From contig JAJJOY010000008.1 in the NCBI GenBank assembly GCA_021029595.1, forward strand, positions 62,001 through 126,000: 64,000 nucleotides of DNA, in the 5' to 3' direction. The notes below the pieces were generated by a model. That model did not search any database and was not told where the DNA came from. It was given only the letters and a program-made list of their open reading frames with translations. The position numbers and the translations under genes are program-made. Positions 53,938 to 61,833 of this stretch are shown here, piece after piece (position 1 is the first letter of the stretch; each line of letters begins with the position of its first letter). Origin of the DNA: Hominenteromicrobium mulieris. Lineage in GTDB: Bacteria; Bacillota; Clostridia; Oscillospirales; Acutalibacteraceae.

Positions 53938-54175
53938 AAATACACCGGCATTGACCGGGAAGAGTATCTGCTATGGGGCACAAAACAGAGAGCGCCGCAA
54001 ATGCTGAGAGCGGCGCGTGCATCCGGCAGAGAAAGACACCCGTGAGCCGCACGAAAGTGCGTTTTCCGCGTTAAGGAAAGAAAGGGGAGGGGAAGCTTTC
54101 GCTTTTTCTCCCGAAAAAGGGTGGCACCACGAACCTGTTTCGTCCCTTATCCGTTTTGGGTAAGGGTTTTTTTAT
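53938..54175 (+). promoter_or_regulatory. T-box riboswitch leader of hisS-aspS, specifier GACAC
   Basis: The conserved antiterminator sequence AAGGGTGGCACCACG is at about 54117-54131. A terminator follows: CCCTTATCC (54144-54152) with GGGTAAGGG (54158-54166) and seven Ts. Upstream the stem I elements AGAGAGCGCC and GCTGAGAGC (AG-rich loop) are present. The specifier position (GAAAGACACCCGTGAG, 54031-54046) reads GAC (Asp, 54035-54037) overlapping CAC (His, 54037-54039). T-boxes read uncharged tRNA and prevent termination. The downstream genes charge exactly these two tRNAs. Confidence 0.9.
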
Positions 54176-54200
54176 TTTTCATGAATGAGAGGGATATTTT

Positions 54201-55499
54201 ATGGAATTGATCACAAAAGCGCCTAAGGGCACCGTGGATATCATTCCGGGTGAATCCGAAAAATGGTCGCTTGTGGAAGCCGTTATGACGGATGAAGCGG
54301 AACTGAACGGCTTTTCCGAGATCCGCACCCCGGTGTTTGAGCACACCGAGCTTTTCCTGCGCTCCGTCGGCGACACCACCGACGTGGTGGAAAAGCAGAT
54401 GTACACGTTTGAAGATAAGGGCGGCCGCTCCATTACGCTGCGCCCGGAGGGCACGGCGGGCGCTGTGCGCGCCATGCTGGAAAACGGCCTGTATAACGGC
54501 GGTTACCCGGTAAAGCTCTACTATAAGACCTCCTGCTACCGCTACGAAAAGCCGCAGGCGGGCCGTCTGCGTGAGCTGCACCAGTTCGGCGTGGAGATGT
54601 TCGGCACCGCAGAACCGGCGGCGGACGCACAGGTCATCGCTATGGCTATGTCCATTTTCAATCGTCTCGGCCTTGCCGATGACATTGAGGTCTCCATCAA
54701 CTCCATCGGCTGCCCCACCTGCCGTGCGGAGTACAGAAAGGCGCTGAGAACGTATTTTGAAGGCTATAAGGATCAGCTCTGCGAGACCTGCAATTCCCGC
54801 TTGGAGCGCAACCCCATGCGCATTCTGGACTGCAAAAGCCCCGTTTGCGGCGAGATTGCCAAGGGCGCGCCGAAAATCACGGATTATCTCTGCGACGACT
54901 GCCGTGCGCACTTTGAAAAGGTACAGATGCTGCTGAAATCTATCGATATTCCGTTTTCCATCGATCCCGGCCTCGTCCGCGGCCTCGATTACTACACCCG
55001 CACCGTGTTTGAGTTTCCTTCGAAGCGCTTCGGCTTTGCGCTCGGCGGCGGCGGACGCTACGACGGCCTTGTGGAAGAAGTCGGCGGCAAGCCCACACCG
55101 GCGCTCGGCTTCGGTCTCGGTCTTGACCGTATCCTGATGGCGATGAACGAGATGGGCGCAGACTTCGGAAATGACTCAAAGTGCGAGGTCTACATTGCGT
55201 CTTTGGGCGAAGCGGCGCAGATGAAGGCGTTTCAGCTCACCGAAAAAATGCACAGCTGCGGCATCGCGGCAGACTGCGACCTGTGTGCACGCGGTCTGAA
55301 AGCTCAGATGAAATACGCCGACAAAATCGGCGCGCAGTACAGCATCGTCCTCGGCGACGATGAGATCGCAAACGGCGAAGCCGTGCTTAAAAACATGAAG
55401 ACGGGCGAAAAGAAGAAGATCTCCCTTAACGATGACTTTGTTGATACGTACATCACGGCCGTCACCGAACAGGAAGACGCCATGCCCATCACATTTTAA
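54201..55499 (+). CDS. hisS: Histidyl-tRNA synthetase
   Basis: A 432-residue class II synthetase. Motif 2 is in YYKTSCYRYEKPQAGRLRELHQFG. The histidine-specific loops are LVRGLDYYTRTVFEF and, in motif 3, GGGGRYDGL with GFGLGLDRI. A C-terminal anticodon-binding domain follows. A Cys cluster (CPTCRAEYR, CETCNSR, CDDC) in the insertion domain suggests a structural zinc site, seen in several clostridial HisRS. The start has GAGAGGG about 8 bases upstream. It is controlled by the T-box leader, and aspS follows 31 bases later. Confidence 0.96.
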   Translation: MELITKAPKGTVDIIPGESEKWSLVEAVMTDEAELNGFSEIRTPVFEHTELFLRSVGDTTDVVEKQMYTFEDKGGRSITLRPEGTAGAVRAMLENGLYNGGYPVKLYYKTSCYRYEKPQAGRLRELHQFGVEMFGTAEPAADAQVIAMAMSIFNRLGLADDIEVSINSIGCPTCRAEYRKALRTYFEGYKDQLCETCNSRLERNPMRILDCKSPVCGEIAKGAPKITDYLCDDCRAHFEKVQMLLKSIDIPFSIDPGLVRGLDYYTRTVFEFPSKRFGFALGGGGRYDGLVEEVGGKPTPALGFGLGLDRILMAMNEMGADFGNDSKCEVYIASLGEAAQMKAFQLTEKMHSCGIAADCDLCARGLKAQMKYADKIGAQYSIVLGDDEIANGEAVLKNMKTGEKKKISLNDDFVDTYITAVTEQEDAMPITF

Positions 55500-55530
55500 C
55501 CGGTCACACTAACGAAAGAGGAAATCAATC

Positions 55531-57312
55531 ATGACACAATCGAGAACCCATACCTGCGGCGAACTCCGCCTTGCAAACGCAGGCGAGACCGTCACACTGG
55601 TCGGCTGGATGGAAAACATCCGCGAAGTCGGCAATAACTTTGCGTTTTTGGTGCTGCGCGATTTCTACGGCACCACGCAGGTCGTCATCGAAAACGAAGA
55701 GATGATGAACATTGTAAAGCCCCTCAATAAGGAATCCACGATTTCCGTTACGGGCATCGTGCGCGAGCGCACCAGCAAAAACCCGAAGCTCCCCACCGGC
55801 GACATCGAGATCGCGCCGACGGAGATCACCGTGCTCGGCCGCTGCCGTTATAACGAGCTGCCGTTCGAGATCAACCACTCCCGCGAAGCGGACGAGAGCC
55901 AGCGTTTAAAATACCGCTATCTCGACCTGCGTAATCCGGAAGTGAAAGCCAACATCATCCTGCGCTGCAACGTTGTTTCCGCTTTGCGCACCGCTATGAC
56001 GGAGCACGGCTTTTTAGAGATCACCACGCCGATCCTCACGGCTTCTTCGCCGGAGGGCGCGCGCGATTACCTCGTCCCGGCGCGTAAGCACCCGGGCAAG
56101 TTCTACGCCCTGCCGCAGGCACCGCAGCAATTTAAGCAGCTCCTCATGACCGCGGGCTTTGACCGCTACTTCCAGATTGCACCGTGCTTCCGCGACGAGG
56201 ATGCGCGCGGCGACCGTTCTCCGGGCGAATTCTACCAGATGGATATGGAAATGGCGTTTGCCTCGCAGGAAGACGTTTTTGCCGTCATCGAAGACGTTCT
56301 CCCGCCGATTTTTGCAAAGTACGGCACGTATAACATCGCGTCCTCCGCACCGTTTGCCCGCATCCCGTACCGTCAGGCCATGGAGGAGTTCGGCTCCGAT
56401 AAGCCGGACCTGCGCATCGACCTGCGCGTCAAGGACGTTACGGACATTCTGCAAAACTGCGGCTTCGGCCCGTTTGAAAACAATATCGTCAAGGCTGTCC
56501 CGGTTTCAAACTGCAAGCTTGCCCGCAAGGCGGTCGATAAGCTCTGCGCAGACGTAGAGGTGCAGGCCGGCCAGAAGCCGTACTGGTTCAAGGTCGATGA
56601 ATCCGGCGCCATTGCCGGCGGCATCGCAAAGTTTATCAATGCGGATGAAAAGACCGTGGAAGCCGTCAAATCCGCGCTGTCTCTCGAGCCGAATACGCTC
56701 GTGTTCCTCTCCGCAGGCAAGCGTGAGGAGGCCCAGAAGACCGCAGGCGTCATGCGTCGTATGCTCGGCGCGGCGTGCGAGGGCCACATGGATAAAGAGC
56801 GCTACGAGTTCTGCTGGATCGTCGATTTCCCAATGTACGAGATCGGCGAGGAATCCGGCGAGCTGGAGTTCTGCCACAACCCGTTCTCCATGCCCTCCGG
56901 CGGTATGGAAACGCTGCTTAAGGCCGAGCGCGGCGAGATTGACCCGCTCGACATTCTGGCAGACCAGTACGACCTCGTTTGCAACGGCGTAGAGCTCTCC
57001 TCCGGTGCTGTGCGTAACCATGACCCGGAGATCATGGTTAAGGCGTTCGAGATGGTACGCCTCGGCGAAGACGATGTAAAGGCGAAGTTCCCGGCCATGT
57101 ACAACGCATTCTGCTACGGAGCGCCGCCGCACGCCGGCATCGCCCCGGGCGTAGACCGCATGGTTATGCTGCTCTCCGGCGAAGAATCCATCCGCGAGGT
57201 CATCGCGTTCCCGATGAACAAGAGCGCACAGGATGTCATGATGGACGCACCGTCCAAAGTCACCGAGGCACAGCTCAAAGAGCTGCACATCGCCGTGACG
57301 GAAGAAGAGTAA
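55531..57312 (+). CDS. aspS: Aspartyl-tRNA synthetase
   Basis: A 593-residue bacterial-type AspRS. The N-terminal OB-fold anticodon domain has VTLVGWMENIREVGNNFAFLVLRD. Class II core motifs include YRYLDLRNPE, motif 2 in CFRDEDARGDRSPGEFYQMD and motif 3 in GIAPGVDRMVMLL. The bacterial GAD insertion lies in the middle (about 290-420). Whether it is discriminating or also charges tRNA-Asn cannot be settled here. AAAGAGGAAA precedes the ATG. The stop codon overlaps the next start (TAATG). Confidence 0.96.
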   Translation: MTQSRTHTCGELRLANAGETVTLVGWMENIREVGNNFAFLVLRDFYGTTQVVIENEEMMNIVKPLNKESTISVTGIVRERTSKNPKLPTGDIEIAPTEITVLGRCRYNELPFEINHSREADESQRLKYRYLDLRNPEVKANIILRCNVVSALRTAMTEHGFLEITTPILTASSPEGARDYLVPARKHPGKFYALPQAPQQFKQLLMTAGFDRYFQIAPCFRDEDARGDRSPGEFYQMDMEMAFASQEDVFAVIEDVLPPIFAKYGTYNIASSAPFARIPYRQAMEEFGSDKPDLRIDLRVKDVTDILQNCGFGPFENNIVKAVPVSNCKLARKAVDKLCADVEVQAGQKPYWFKVDESGAIAGGIAKFINADEKTVEAVKSALSLEPNTLVFLSAGKREEAQKTAGVMRRMLGAACEGHMDKERYEFCWIVDFPMYEIGEESGELEFCHNPFSMPSGGMETLLKAERGEIDPLDILADQYDLVCNGVELSSGAVRNHDPEIMVKAFEMVRLGEDDVKAKFPAMYNAFCYGAPPHAGIAPGVDRMVMLLSGEESIREVIAFPMNKSAQDVMMDAPSKVTEAQLKELHIAVTEEE

Positions 57313-57917
57313 TGTTCTCTTTAGAACAGAACACGTATAAAAACGCGCGGCTCGGCGATACCGATTTCACGGACGCCGAGCTGCGCGGCTATACGTTTGA
57401 AAATTGCGACCTGCGCGGCGCGATGTTTTCCGGCGCTTTGCTTGAAAAATGCCGCTTTTCTGCGTGTGCGTTCGATTTTTCTCGCTTAAACGACGTTTTG
57501 GCGCGCGGCTGTTCGTTTGAAAACTGCACGTTTTCGGGCGCAAGCCTGTTTGTCACCGCGTTTGAGAATTGCCGTGTCTCGGGCTGCTCCTTTGCGGGCG
57601 CAGACCTCACCGGTTGGGCCGTGCGCGGCGGCACACTCGAATACTGTGTGCTCGATCATTGTCCGCTCAAAAAGCAGGACTTTTCCGGCATCAGTCTGCG
57701 CGGTACAAGCTTTGCGGAAGCGGACCTCGAAAAAGCCGATCTTTCCGGCTGCGACCTTACGGAGACCGTGTTCCGCAATGCGCAGCTGAAAGAATGCGAC
57801 CTGCGCCGTGCCAAATTTTCGCGCACCGATATCCGCTTTGCAAAAATGCAGAAAACAAAGATCGATTTGGAGGGCGCGGTGTATCTCGCAGGACTGCTCG
57901 GCGCTGTCGTCAACTAA
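57312..57917 (+). CDS. Pentapeptide-repeat protein coupled to aspS
   Basis: A 201-residue protein composed almost wholly of five-residue repeats with the A(D/N)LXX or FXXC pattern (FENCDLRGAMFSGALLEKC, FAEADLEKADLSGCDL), which folds as a right-handed quadrilateral beta-helix. Cys is unusually frequent at the stacking positions. Some members (Qnr, McbG, MfpA) mimic DNA and protect gyrase from quinolones or microcins, and most have no known role. The ATG overlaps the aspS stop, so translation is coupled to the synthetase, and expression should follow the T-box. A gyrase-protective function is only a possibility. Confidence 0.88.
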   Translation: MFSLEQNTYKNARLGDTDFTDAELRGYTFENCDLRGAMFSGALLEKCRFSACAFDFSRLNDVLARGCSFENCTFSGASLFVTAFENCRVSGCSFAGADLTGWAVRGGTLEYCVLDHCPLKKQDFSGISLRGTSFAEADLEKADLSGCDLTETVFRNAQLKECDLRRAKFSRTDIRFAKMQKTKIDLEGAVYLAGLLGAVVN

Positions 57918-58070
57918 AAAAGCCGGCAAAAAATTTCGTGAAAAAACGCGTTTTATTTTGTCAACCGCCGTATGGCGTGCATAGGGCTTATAAACGGGTA
58001 TAGACGGTGTACAACCGCGCCGAAATGTGCCCCGAAAACCGTGAAAAAACGCCATGAAATCACAAGTTAT

Positions 58071-58118
58071 ACCGCGCGTTATGGAAAAAACCGCTTCTAT
58101 GACGCGCGGTATATTTTG
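58071..58118 (+). terminator. Terminator of the hisS-aspS operon
   Basis: ACCGCGCGTTAT (58071-58082) and ATGACGCGCGGT (58099-58110) form a 12-bp stem with one wobble, followed by ATATTTTGTTATT. The stretch 57918-58070 between the pentapeptide gene and this hairpin holds nothing I recognise. Confidence 0.65.
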
Positions 58119-58137
58119 TTATTATTATGTAAACCTA

Positions 58138-58174
58138 ATACTATATATAGTGGTTTTGACACTAAATATGCCCT
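58138..58174 (+). promoter_or_regulatory. NrdR box(es) upstream of nrdD
   Basis: ATACTATATATAGTGG at 58138-58153 matches 14 of 16 positions of the NrdR box ACACTATATATAGTGT. A weaker second copy, ACACTAAATATGCCCT at 58159-58174, starts 21 bases (two helical turns) later and abuts the -35 of the nrdD promoter. This layout predicts repression of nrdD by NrdR when dATP is plentiful. nrdR itself is not in the window. Confidence 0.8.
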
Positions 58175-58202
58175 TGACATGTATAGGAAAAGCGCCTATA
58201 AT
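58174..58202 (+). promoter_or_regulatory. Consensus sigma-A promoter of nrdD
   Basis: TTGACA (58174-58179), 17-base spacer, TATAAT (58197-58202), both exact consensus. The start codon is 75 bases downstream of the -10. Confidence 0.9.
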
Positions 58203-58277
58203 CGAAAGTACAGAAAGCGCAAAGCGAAGGCTTTTAGGCTTTGCCGCAGGGGAGAAACGGAAAGGGAAGTTAAACGT

Positions 58278-60575
58278 ATGATTCGATATATTGTCAAGCG
58301 CAGCGGGGACAAGGTGTCGTTCGATGCGCGGAAAATCAAAAGCGCCATTTTTAAGGCCAATACCAGGATCGCCGCAGAGCGTATGAGCGACGCCGATCTG
58401 AACGAATTGACCGAAGAGGTGCTCACGGCGCTTGAAAAGCTGCCGGGTACACCCACGGCGCAGGAAATTCAAAACGTGGTGGAGGAAAAGCTTCTTGCCG
58501 CCGATTACGCCAAAACGGCGAACGCTTACATCAATTATCGCACGGAGCACGAGCACCTGCGCGAAATGGACGACGAGCTCGTGAAGATTTTTGAAAACCT
58601 CACGTTCCGCCCGTCCGAAGAGGATGACTTAAAGCGCGAAAACGCGAATATCAACGCCGATACCGCCATGGGCACCATGCTGAAATACGGCTCCGAAAGC
58701 GCCAAGGCGTTTTACGATAAATATGTCATCCCGCCGGAGATTGCCGAAGCACACGCGAGCGGCGACATCCACATTCACGATAAAGACTTTTACGCCCTCA
58801 CCGAAACATGCTGTCAGATTGACCTTTTAAAGCTGTTTCAAGACGGATTTTCCACAGGCCACGGCTATTTGAGAGAGCCGAACGACATCCGCAGCTACGC
58901 CGCGCTCGCGTGCATCGCCATTCAGGCAAACCAAAACGAGATGCACGGCGGCCAAAGCGTGCCGAATTTCGACTACGCTATGGCGGAGGGCGTGAAGAAA
59001 ACATACCGCAAGCAGTATTTCCGTGCGCTTGCGCAGTATATTGAGGTGCGGTTTGATATGAGCGCCTCCGATGCCGCCGCGCTGACGGCTGCCATCAAAG
59101 AAGCGCTCGGCACCGATGTCACAATGCACACCGCAGAAGCTTACGCCGAAAAGCTGCGCGCGTTTCTGCCGCGCCATCAAGCAGAAAACGGCTTCCAGAT
59201 CATCACGGGCGACGCTGCCCGCGCCGCCGCGGAATACGCCGCAAAGACCGCCTACAAAGAGACGGATGCTGCCACGTATCAGGCCATGGAAGCGCTCGTC
59301 CACAATTTAAACACCATGAATTCCCGCGCCGGCGCACAGGTACCGTTTAGCTCCTTAAACTACGGCACGGATACCTCGCCGGAGGGCAGAATGGCCGTGC
59401 ACAACCTGCTCCGCGCTACGGAAGCGGGGCTCGGCGACGGCGAAACACCCATTTTCCCGGTCCAAATTTTCAAAGTCAAGGAGGGCGTCAACTACAATGA
59501 GGGCGACCCGAACTATGACCTGTTCCGCCACGCGCTGCGCTGCTCCGCCAAGCGCCTGTTCCCGAATTTCAGTTTTTTGGACGCCCCGTTCAACCTGCAA
59601 TACTATAAACCCGGCGATTATAACACCGAGGTGGCGTACATGGGCTGCCGTACGCGCGTCATGGGCAATGTATTCGATAACACAAAGGAAGTCACCTGCG
59701 GCAGAGGCAATTTGAGTTTCACCTCCATCAACCTGCCGCGCATCGGCATTGAAGCGAAGGGCGATATGAAAACGTTCTATAAGCTGCTCGATGAAAAAAT
59801 CGCGCTCGTGGAAGAACAGCTTCTGCACCGCTTCAAAATCCAGTGCAGCAAAAAGGTGTATAATTATCCGTTCCTCATGGGGCAGGGCGTGTGGATCGAT
59901 TCCGAAAAGCTCGACCGCAACGATTCCGTCGCCGAAGTCTTAAAGCACGGCACCTTAAGTGTTGGCTTCATCGGCCTTGCCGAGACCTTAAAAGCCCTCA
60001 CCGGTAAGCACCACGGCGAAAGCGAAGAAAGCTGGAAGCTGGGGCTTGAGATTATCTCCCATATGCGGGAGAAAATGGACGAAAAAAGCCGTGAGACCGG
60101 CCTCAACTTCACCTTGCTCGCAACGCCCGCAGAGGGGCTTTCCGGCCGCTTTGTGCGCATAGACCAAAAGAAATACGGCAAAATTCCCGGCGTTACGGAC
60201 AGAGAGTATTACACAAACTCGTTTCACGTGCCGGTGTACTACCCCATCAGCGCCTATGAAAAGATTCGCAGAGAAGCGCCGTTTCACGCGCTCACGAATG
60301 CGGGGCATATCAGCTACGTGGAGCTCGACGGCGATACGTGCAAAAACATCGACGCATTTGAAAGCATCGTGCGCTGCATGAAAGAAATGGGCATCGGCTA
60401 TGGCTCGGTCAACCACCCCGTAGACAGAGACCCTGTGTGCGGGTATAACGGCATCATCGACAAGGTGTGCCCGAGGTGCGGCAGAAGAGAGGGCGAAGGC
60501 GTTCCGCTCGAAAGGCTTCTGGAGCTGAAAAAGCGCTACCACGACGTCCCGGATTATTCGCATTTAATTAGATAG
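58278..60575 (+). CDS. nrdD: Anaerobic ribonucleoside-triphosphate reductase, large part lacking the glycyl-radical domain
   Basis: A 765-residue class III ribonucleotide reductase that makes dNTPs in anaerobes. Residues 1-95 are an ATP-cone (MIRYIVKRSGDKVSFDARKI). The ten-stranded barrel follows, with HIHDKDFY, ALACIAIQANQNEMHGGQS and NNPN-like loops. Near the end NHPVDRDPVCGYNG and VCPRCGRREGEG (C721, C731, C734) correspond to the zinc-site region. The normal last segment, RxxGYL with the radical glycine, is absent: the chain ends LKKRYHDVPDYSHLIR. That segment is encoded separately at 60987. The ATG at 58278 opens the ATP-cone; longer frames upstream run through the promoter. Regulation is by NrdR boxes. 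Confidence 0.95.
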   Translation: MIRYIVKRSGDKVSFDARKIKSAIFKANTRIAAERMSDADLNELTEEVLTALEKLPGTPTAQEIQNVVEEKLLAADYAKTANAYINYRTEHEHLREMDDELVKIFENLTFRPSEEDDLKRENANINADTAMGTMLKYGSESAKAFYDKYVIPPEIAEAHASGDIHIHDKDFYALTETCCQIDLLKLFQDGFSTGHGYLREPNDIRSYAALACIAIQANQNEMHGGQSVPNFDYAMAEGVKKTYRKQYFRALAQYIEVRFDMSASDAAALTAAIKEALGTDVTMHTAEAYAEKLRAFLPRHQAENGFQIITGDAARAAAEYAAKTAYKETDAATYQAMEALVHNLNTMNSRAGAQVPFSSLNYGTDTSPEGRMAVHNLLRATEAGLGDGETPIFPVQIFKVKEGVNYNEGDPNYDLFRHALRCSAKRLFPNFSFLDAPFNLQYYKPGDYNTEVAYMGCRTRVMGNVFDNTKEVTCGRGNLSFTSINLPRIGIEAKGDMKTFYKLLDEKIALVEEQLLHRFKIQCSKKVYNYPFLMGQGVWIDSEKLDRNDSVAEVLKHGTLSVGFIGLAETLKALTGKHHGESEESWKLGLEIISHMREKMDEKSRETGLNFTLLATPAEGLSGRFVRIDQKKYGKIPGVTDREYYTNSFHVPVYYPISAYEKIRREAPFHALTNAGHISYVELDGDTCKNIDAFESIVRCMKEMGIGYGSVNHPVDRDPVCGYNGIIDKVCPRCGRREGEGVPLERLLELKKRYHDVPDYSHLIR

Positions 60576-60596
60576 AGCAAAGTTACCGTTAACGGT

Positions 60597-60937
60597 GATT
60601 AAAAGTTTCGCCCGCCTTTTCAAAGGCGGTGGGGTCTTGGGGCGAAGCCCCGAGTCGCTTTCTGCAGAAAACGAAATCTATTTGCCTACCAAAAATCAGG
60701 ACGGGAACTTCAACAGTCCGGTGGACTGTTGAAGTGTGGGAGACCCAATTAGGGGGTCTCCCAATGAACTTGCATCGCAAGTTCATAAAAGCAAAAACGG
60801 CAACACATGGGTTTAACCTGAACGACAAGTCGTTTAGCTATGGTTTTGTGCTTTTGATGATTGAAAATCATCAATTTCGCTGCGCGAAACCAGCCCAAGA
60901 ATCACCTAAAAGGCGGCATCCGCTGCCTTTAGAAAAA
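60597..60937 (+). repeat. Modular hairpin repeat, copy B, between the two nrdD halves
   Basis: It begins GATTAAAAGTTT 22 bases after the nrdD stop. Hairpins are at 60612-60629 (CCGCCTTT), 60639-60651 (GGGGC), 60707-60734 (CTTCAACAGTCC, loop GGT), 60738-60762 (GGGAGACCC), 60765-60785 (TGAACTTGC) and 60908-60930 (AAAGGCGGC). The linear core at 60652-60701 (GAGTCGC, ACGAAATC, TTTGCCTACC, ATCAGGA) matches copy A. Extra sequence at 60786-60900 is not in copy A. No ORF with coding character is seen. Together with the flanks it fills the 411-bp gap 60576-60986. Confidence 0.8.
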
Positions 60938-60966
60938 TTGAAATGAATGTAAAAATGTATTTATAA
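60938..60966 (+). promoter_or_regulatory. Possible promoter of the glycyl-radical mini-gene and nrdG
   Basis: TTGAAA (60938-60943), 17 bases, TTATAA (60961-60966) immediately after repeat copy B and 20 bases before ATG 60987. If used, the radical domain and its activase would be transcribed apart from nrdD. Confidence 0.45.
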
Positions 60967-60986
60967 AAAGAATCGAGGCAGTTATC

Positions 60987-61148
60987 ATGTCACCCAAAAC
61001 GCAGAAAAATACAAAAACCATCATCGTCGGCGAAGGCCGCGGGTTCGACCGCATCCGCCGCATCACAGGCTACCTTGTCGGCACCACCGACCGCTGGAAC
61101 GACGCCAAACGCGCCGAAGAACACGACCGCGTAAAGCACAGCCTGTAA
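60987..61148 (+). CDS. Stand-alone glycyl-radical domain of the anaerobic ribonucleotide reductase
   Basis: A 53-residue ORF. Residues 19-51 (GFDRIRRITGYLVG, then DRWNDAKRAEEHDRVKH) are the canonical C-terminal glycyl-radical segment of NrdD proteins, with the radical glycine expected at G28 in RITGYL. Residues 1-18 (MSPKTQKNTKTIIVGEGR) are a polar, basic lead. The upstream NrdD lacks this segment. GAGG lies 8 bases before the ATG, and nrdG follows after 11 bases, so the two are probably co-translated. It should dock into the NrdD barrel in trans and be activated by NrdG, in the manner of GrcA (YfiD) for pyruvate formate-lyase. The homology is direct; functional assembly is inference. No gene symbol is assigned. 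Confidence 0.88.
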   Translation: MSPKTQKNTKTIIVGEGRGFDRIRRITGYLVGTTDRWNDAKRAEEHDRVKHSL

Positions 61149-61159
61149 GGCACGGCAAA

Positions 61160-61663
61160 ATGGAAATCCGCATTTCCGGCATCGTGAACGATTCCATCGT
61201 GGACGGGCGCGGCATCCGCCTCACCGTGTTCACACAGGGCTGTCCGCACCATTGTCCCGGCTGCCATAACCCCCAAACGCATGATTTTGCGGGCGGCAGG
61301 GTGGAAGACACCGATGTCATCTTTGACATGTTCAAAAAAAATCCGTTGCTGCGCGGCATCACATTTTCGGGCGGTGAGCCGTTCTGCCAGCCAAAGCCGC
61401 TTTTAGCGCTCGCAAAGCAGGTGCACGCCCTGCATAAAGACGTCACCGCCTATTCCGGCTGGACATATGAGCAGCTTGTTTCTATGCACAGCCCCGATGT
61501 GGACGCGCTTTTAAACGCGTGCGACGTTCTGGTGGACGGGCCGTATATCGAACAGCAGCGCAATCTTGAGCTGCTCTTTCGCGGCAGCGAAAACCAGCGT
61601 CTTATCGATATGAACGCCACCCGCCGAAACGGACGCGTAACGCTTTTACAGCTCGATTATTAA
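61160..61663 (+). CDS. nrdG: Anaerobic ribonucleotide reductase activating protein (radical SAM)
   Basis: A 167-residue radical-SAM activase that abstracts a hydrogen from the NrdD glycine. The 4Fe-4S cluster cysteines are C28, C32 and C35 in GCPHHCPGCHN (CxxxCxxC). The SAM motif is TFSGGEPF, and the short length is typical of NrdG. The substrate glycine here is on the small protein encoded 11 bases upstream, so physical coupling of target and activase is favoured. The ATG follows GGCACGGCAAA, a weak binding site, which suggests translational coupling to the mini-gene. Confidence 0.95.
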   Translation: MEIRISGIVNDSIVDGRGIRLTVFTQGCPHHCPGCHNPQTHDFAGGRVEDTDVIFDMFKKNPLLRGITFSGGEPFCQPKPLLALAKQVHALHKDVTAYSGWTYEQLVSMHSPDVDALLNACDVLVDGPYIEQQRNLELLFRGSENQRLIDMNATRRNGRVTLLQLDY

Positions 61664-61746
61664 AAAACTCCGCAAATTTCCTCTGATATGCGCTAAATCA
61701 ATACCGCTATATCGAAAAAAGATGGGGGTAATTCATGATTTTGTAA

Positions 61747-61775
61747 TTGATTATGCGGAAAACTTGTGGTAGAAT
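61747..61775 (+). promoter_or_regulatory. pckG promoter with extended -10
   Basis: TTGATT (61747-61752), 17 bases, TAGAAT (61770-61775) preceded by TGG. It lies about 60 bases before the start codon in an AT-rich gap. Confidence 0.75.
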
Positions 61776-61833
61776 AAAGACAAATGGGTTATTTTACATT
61801 TTATTTGCCTTTTTGGCGAAAGGAGAAATAACA

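Noticed and set aside
57972..58277. N-terminal extension of NrdD by about 100 residues
   Set aside because: The extended frame would run through the terminator, the NrdR box and the promoter; the ATP-cone begins at ATG 58278.
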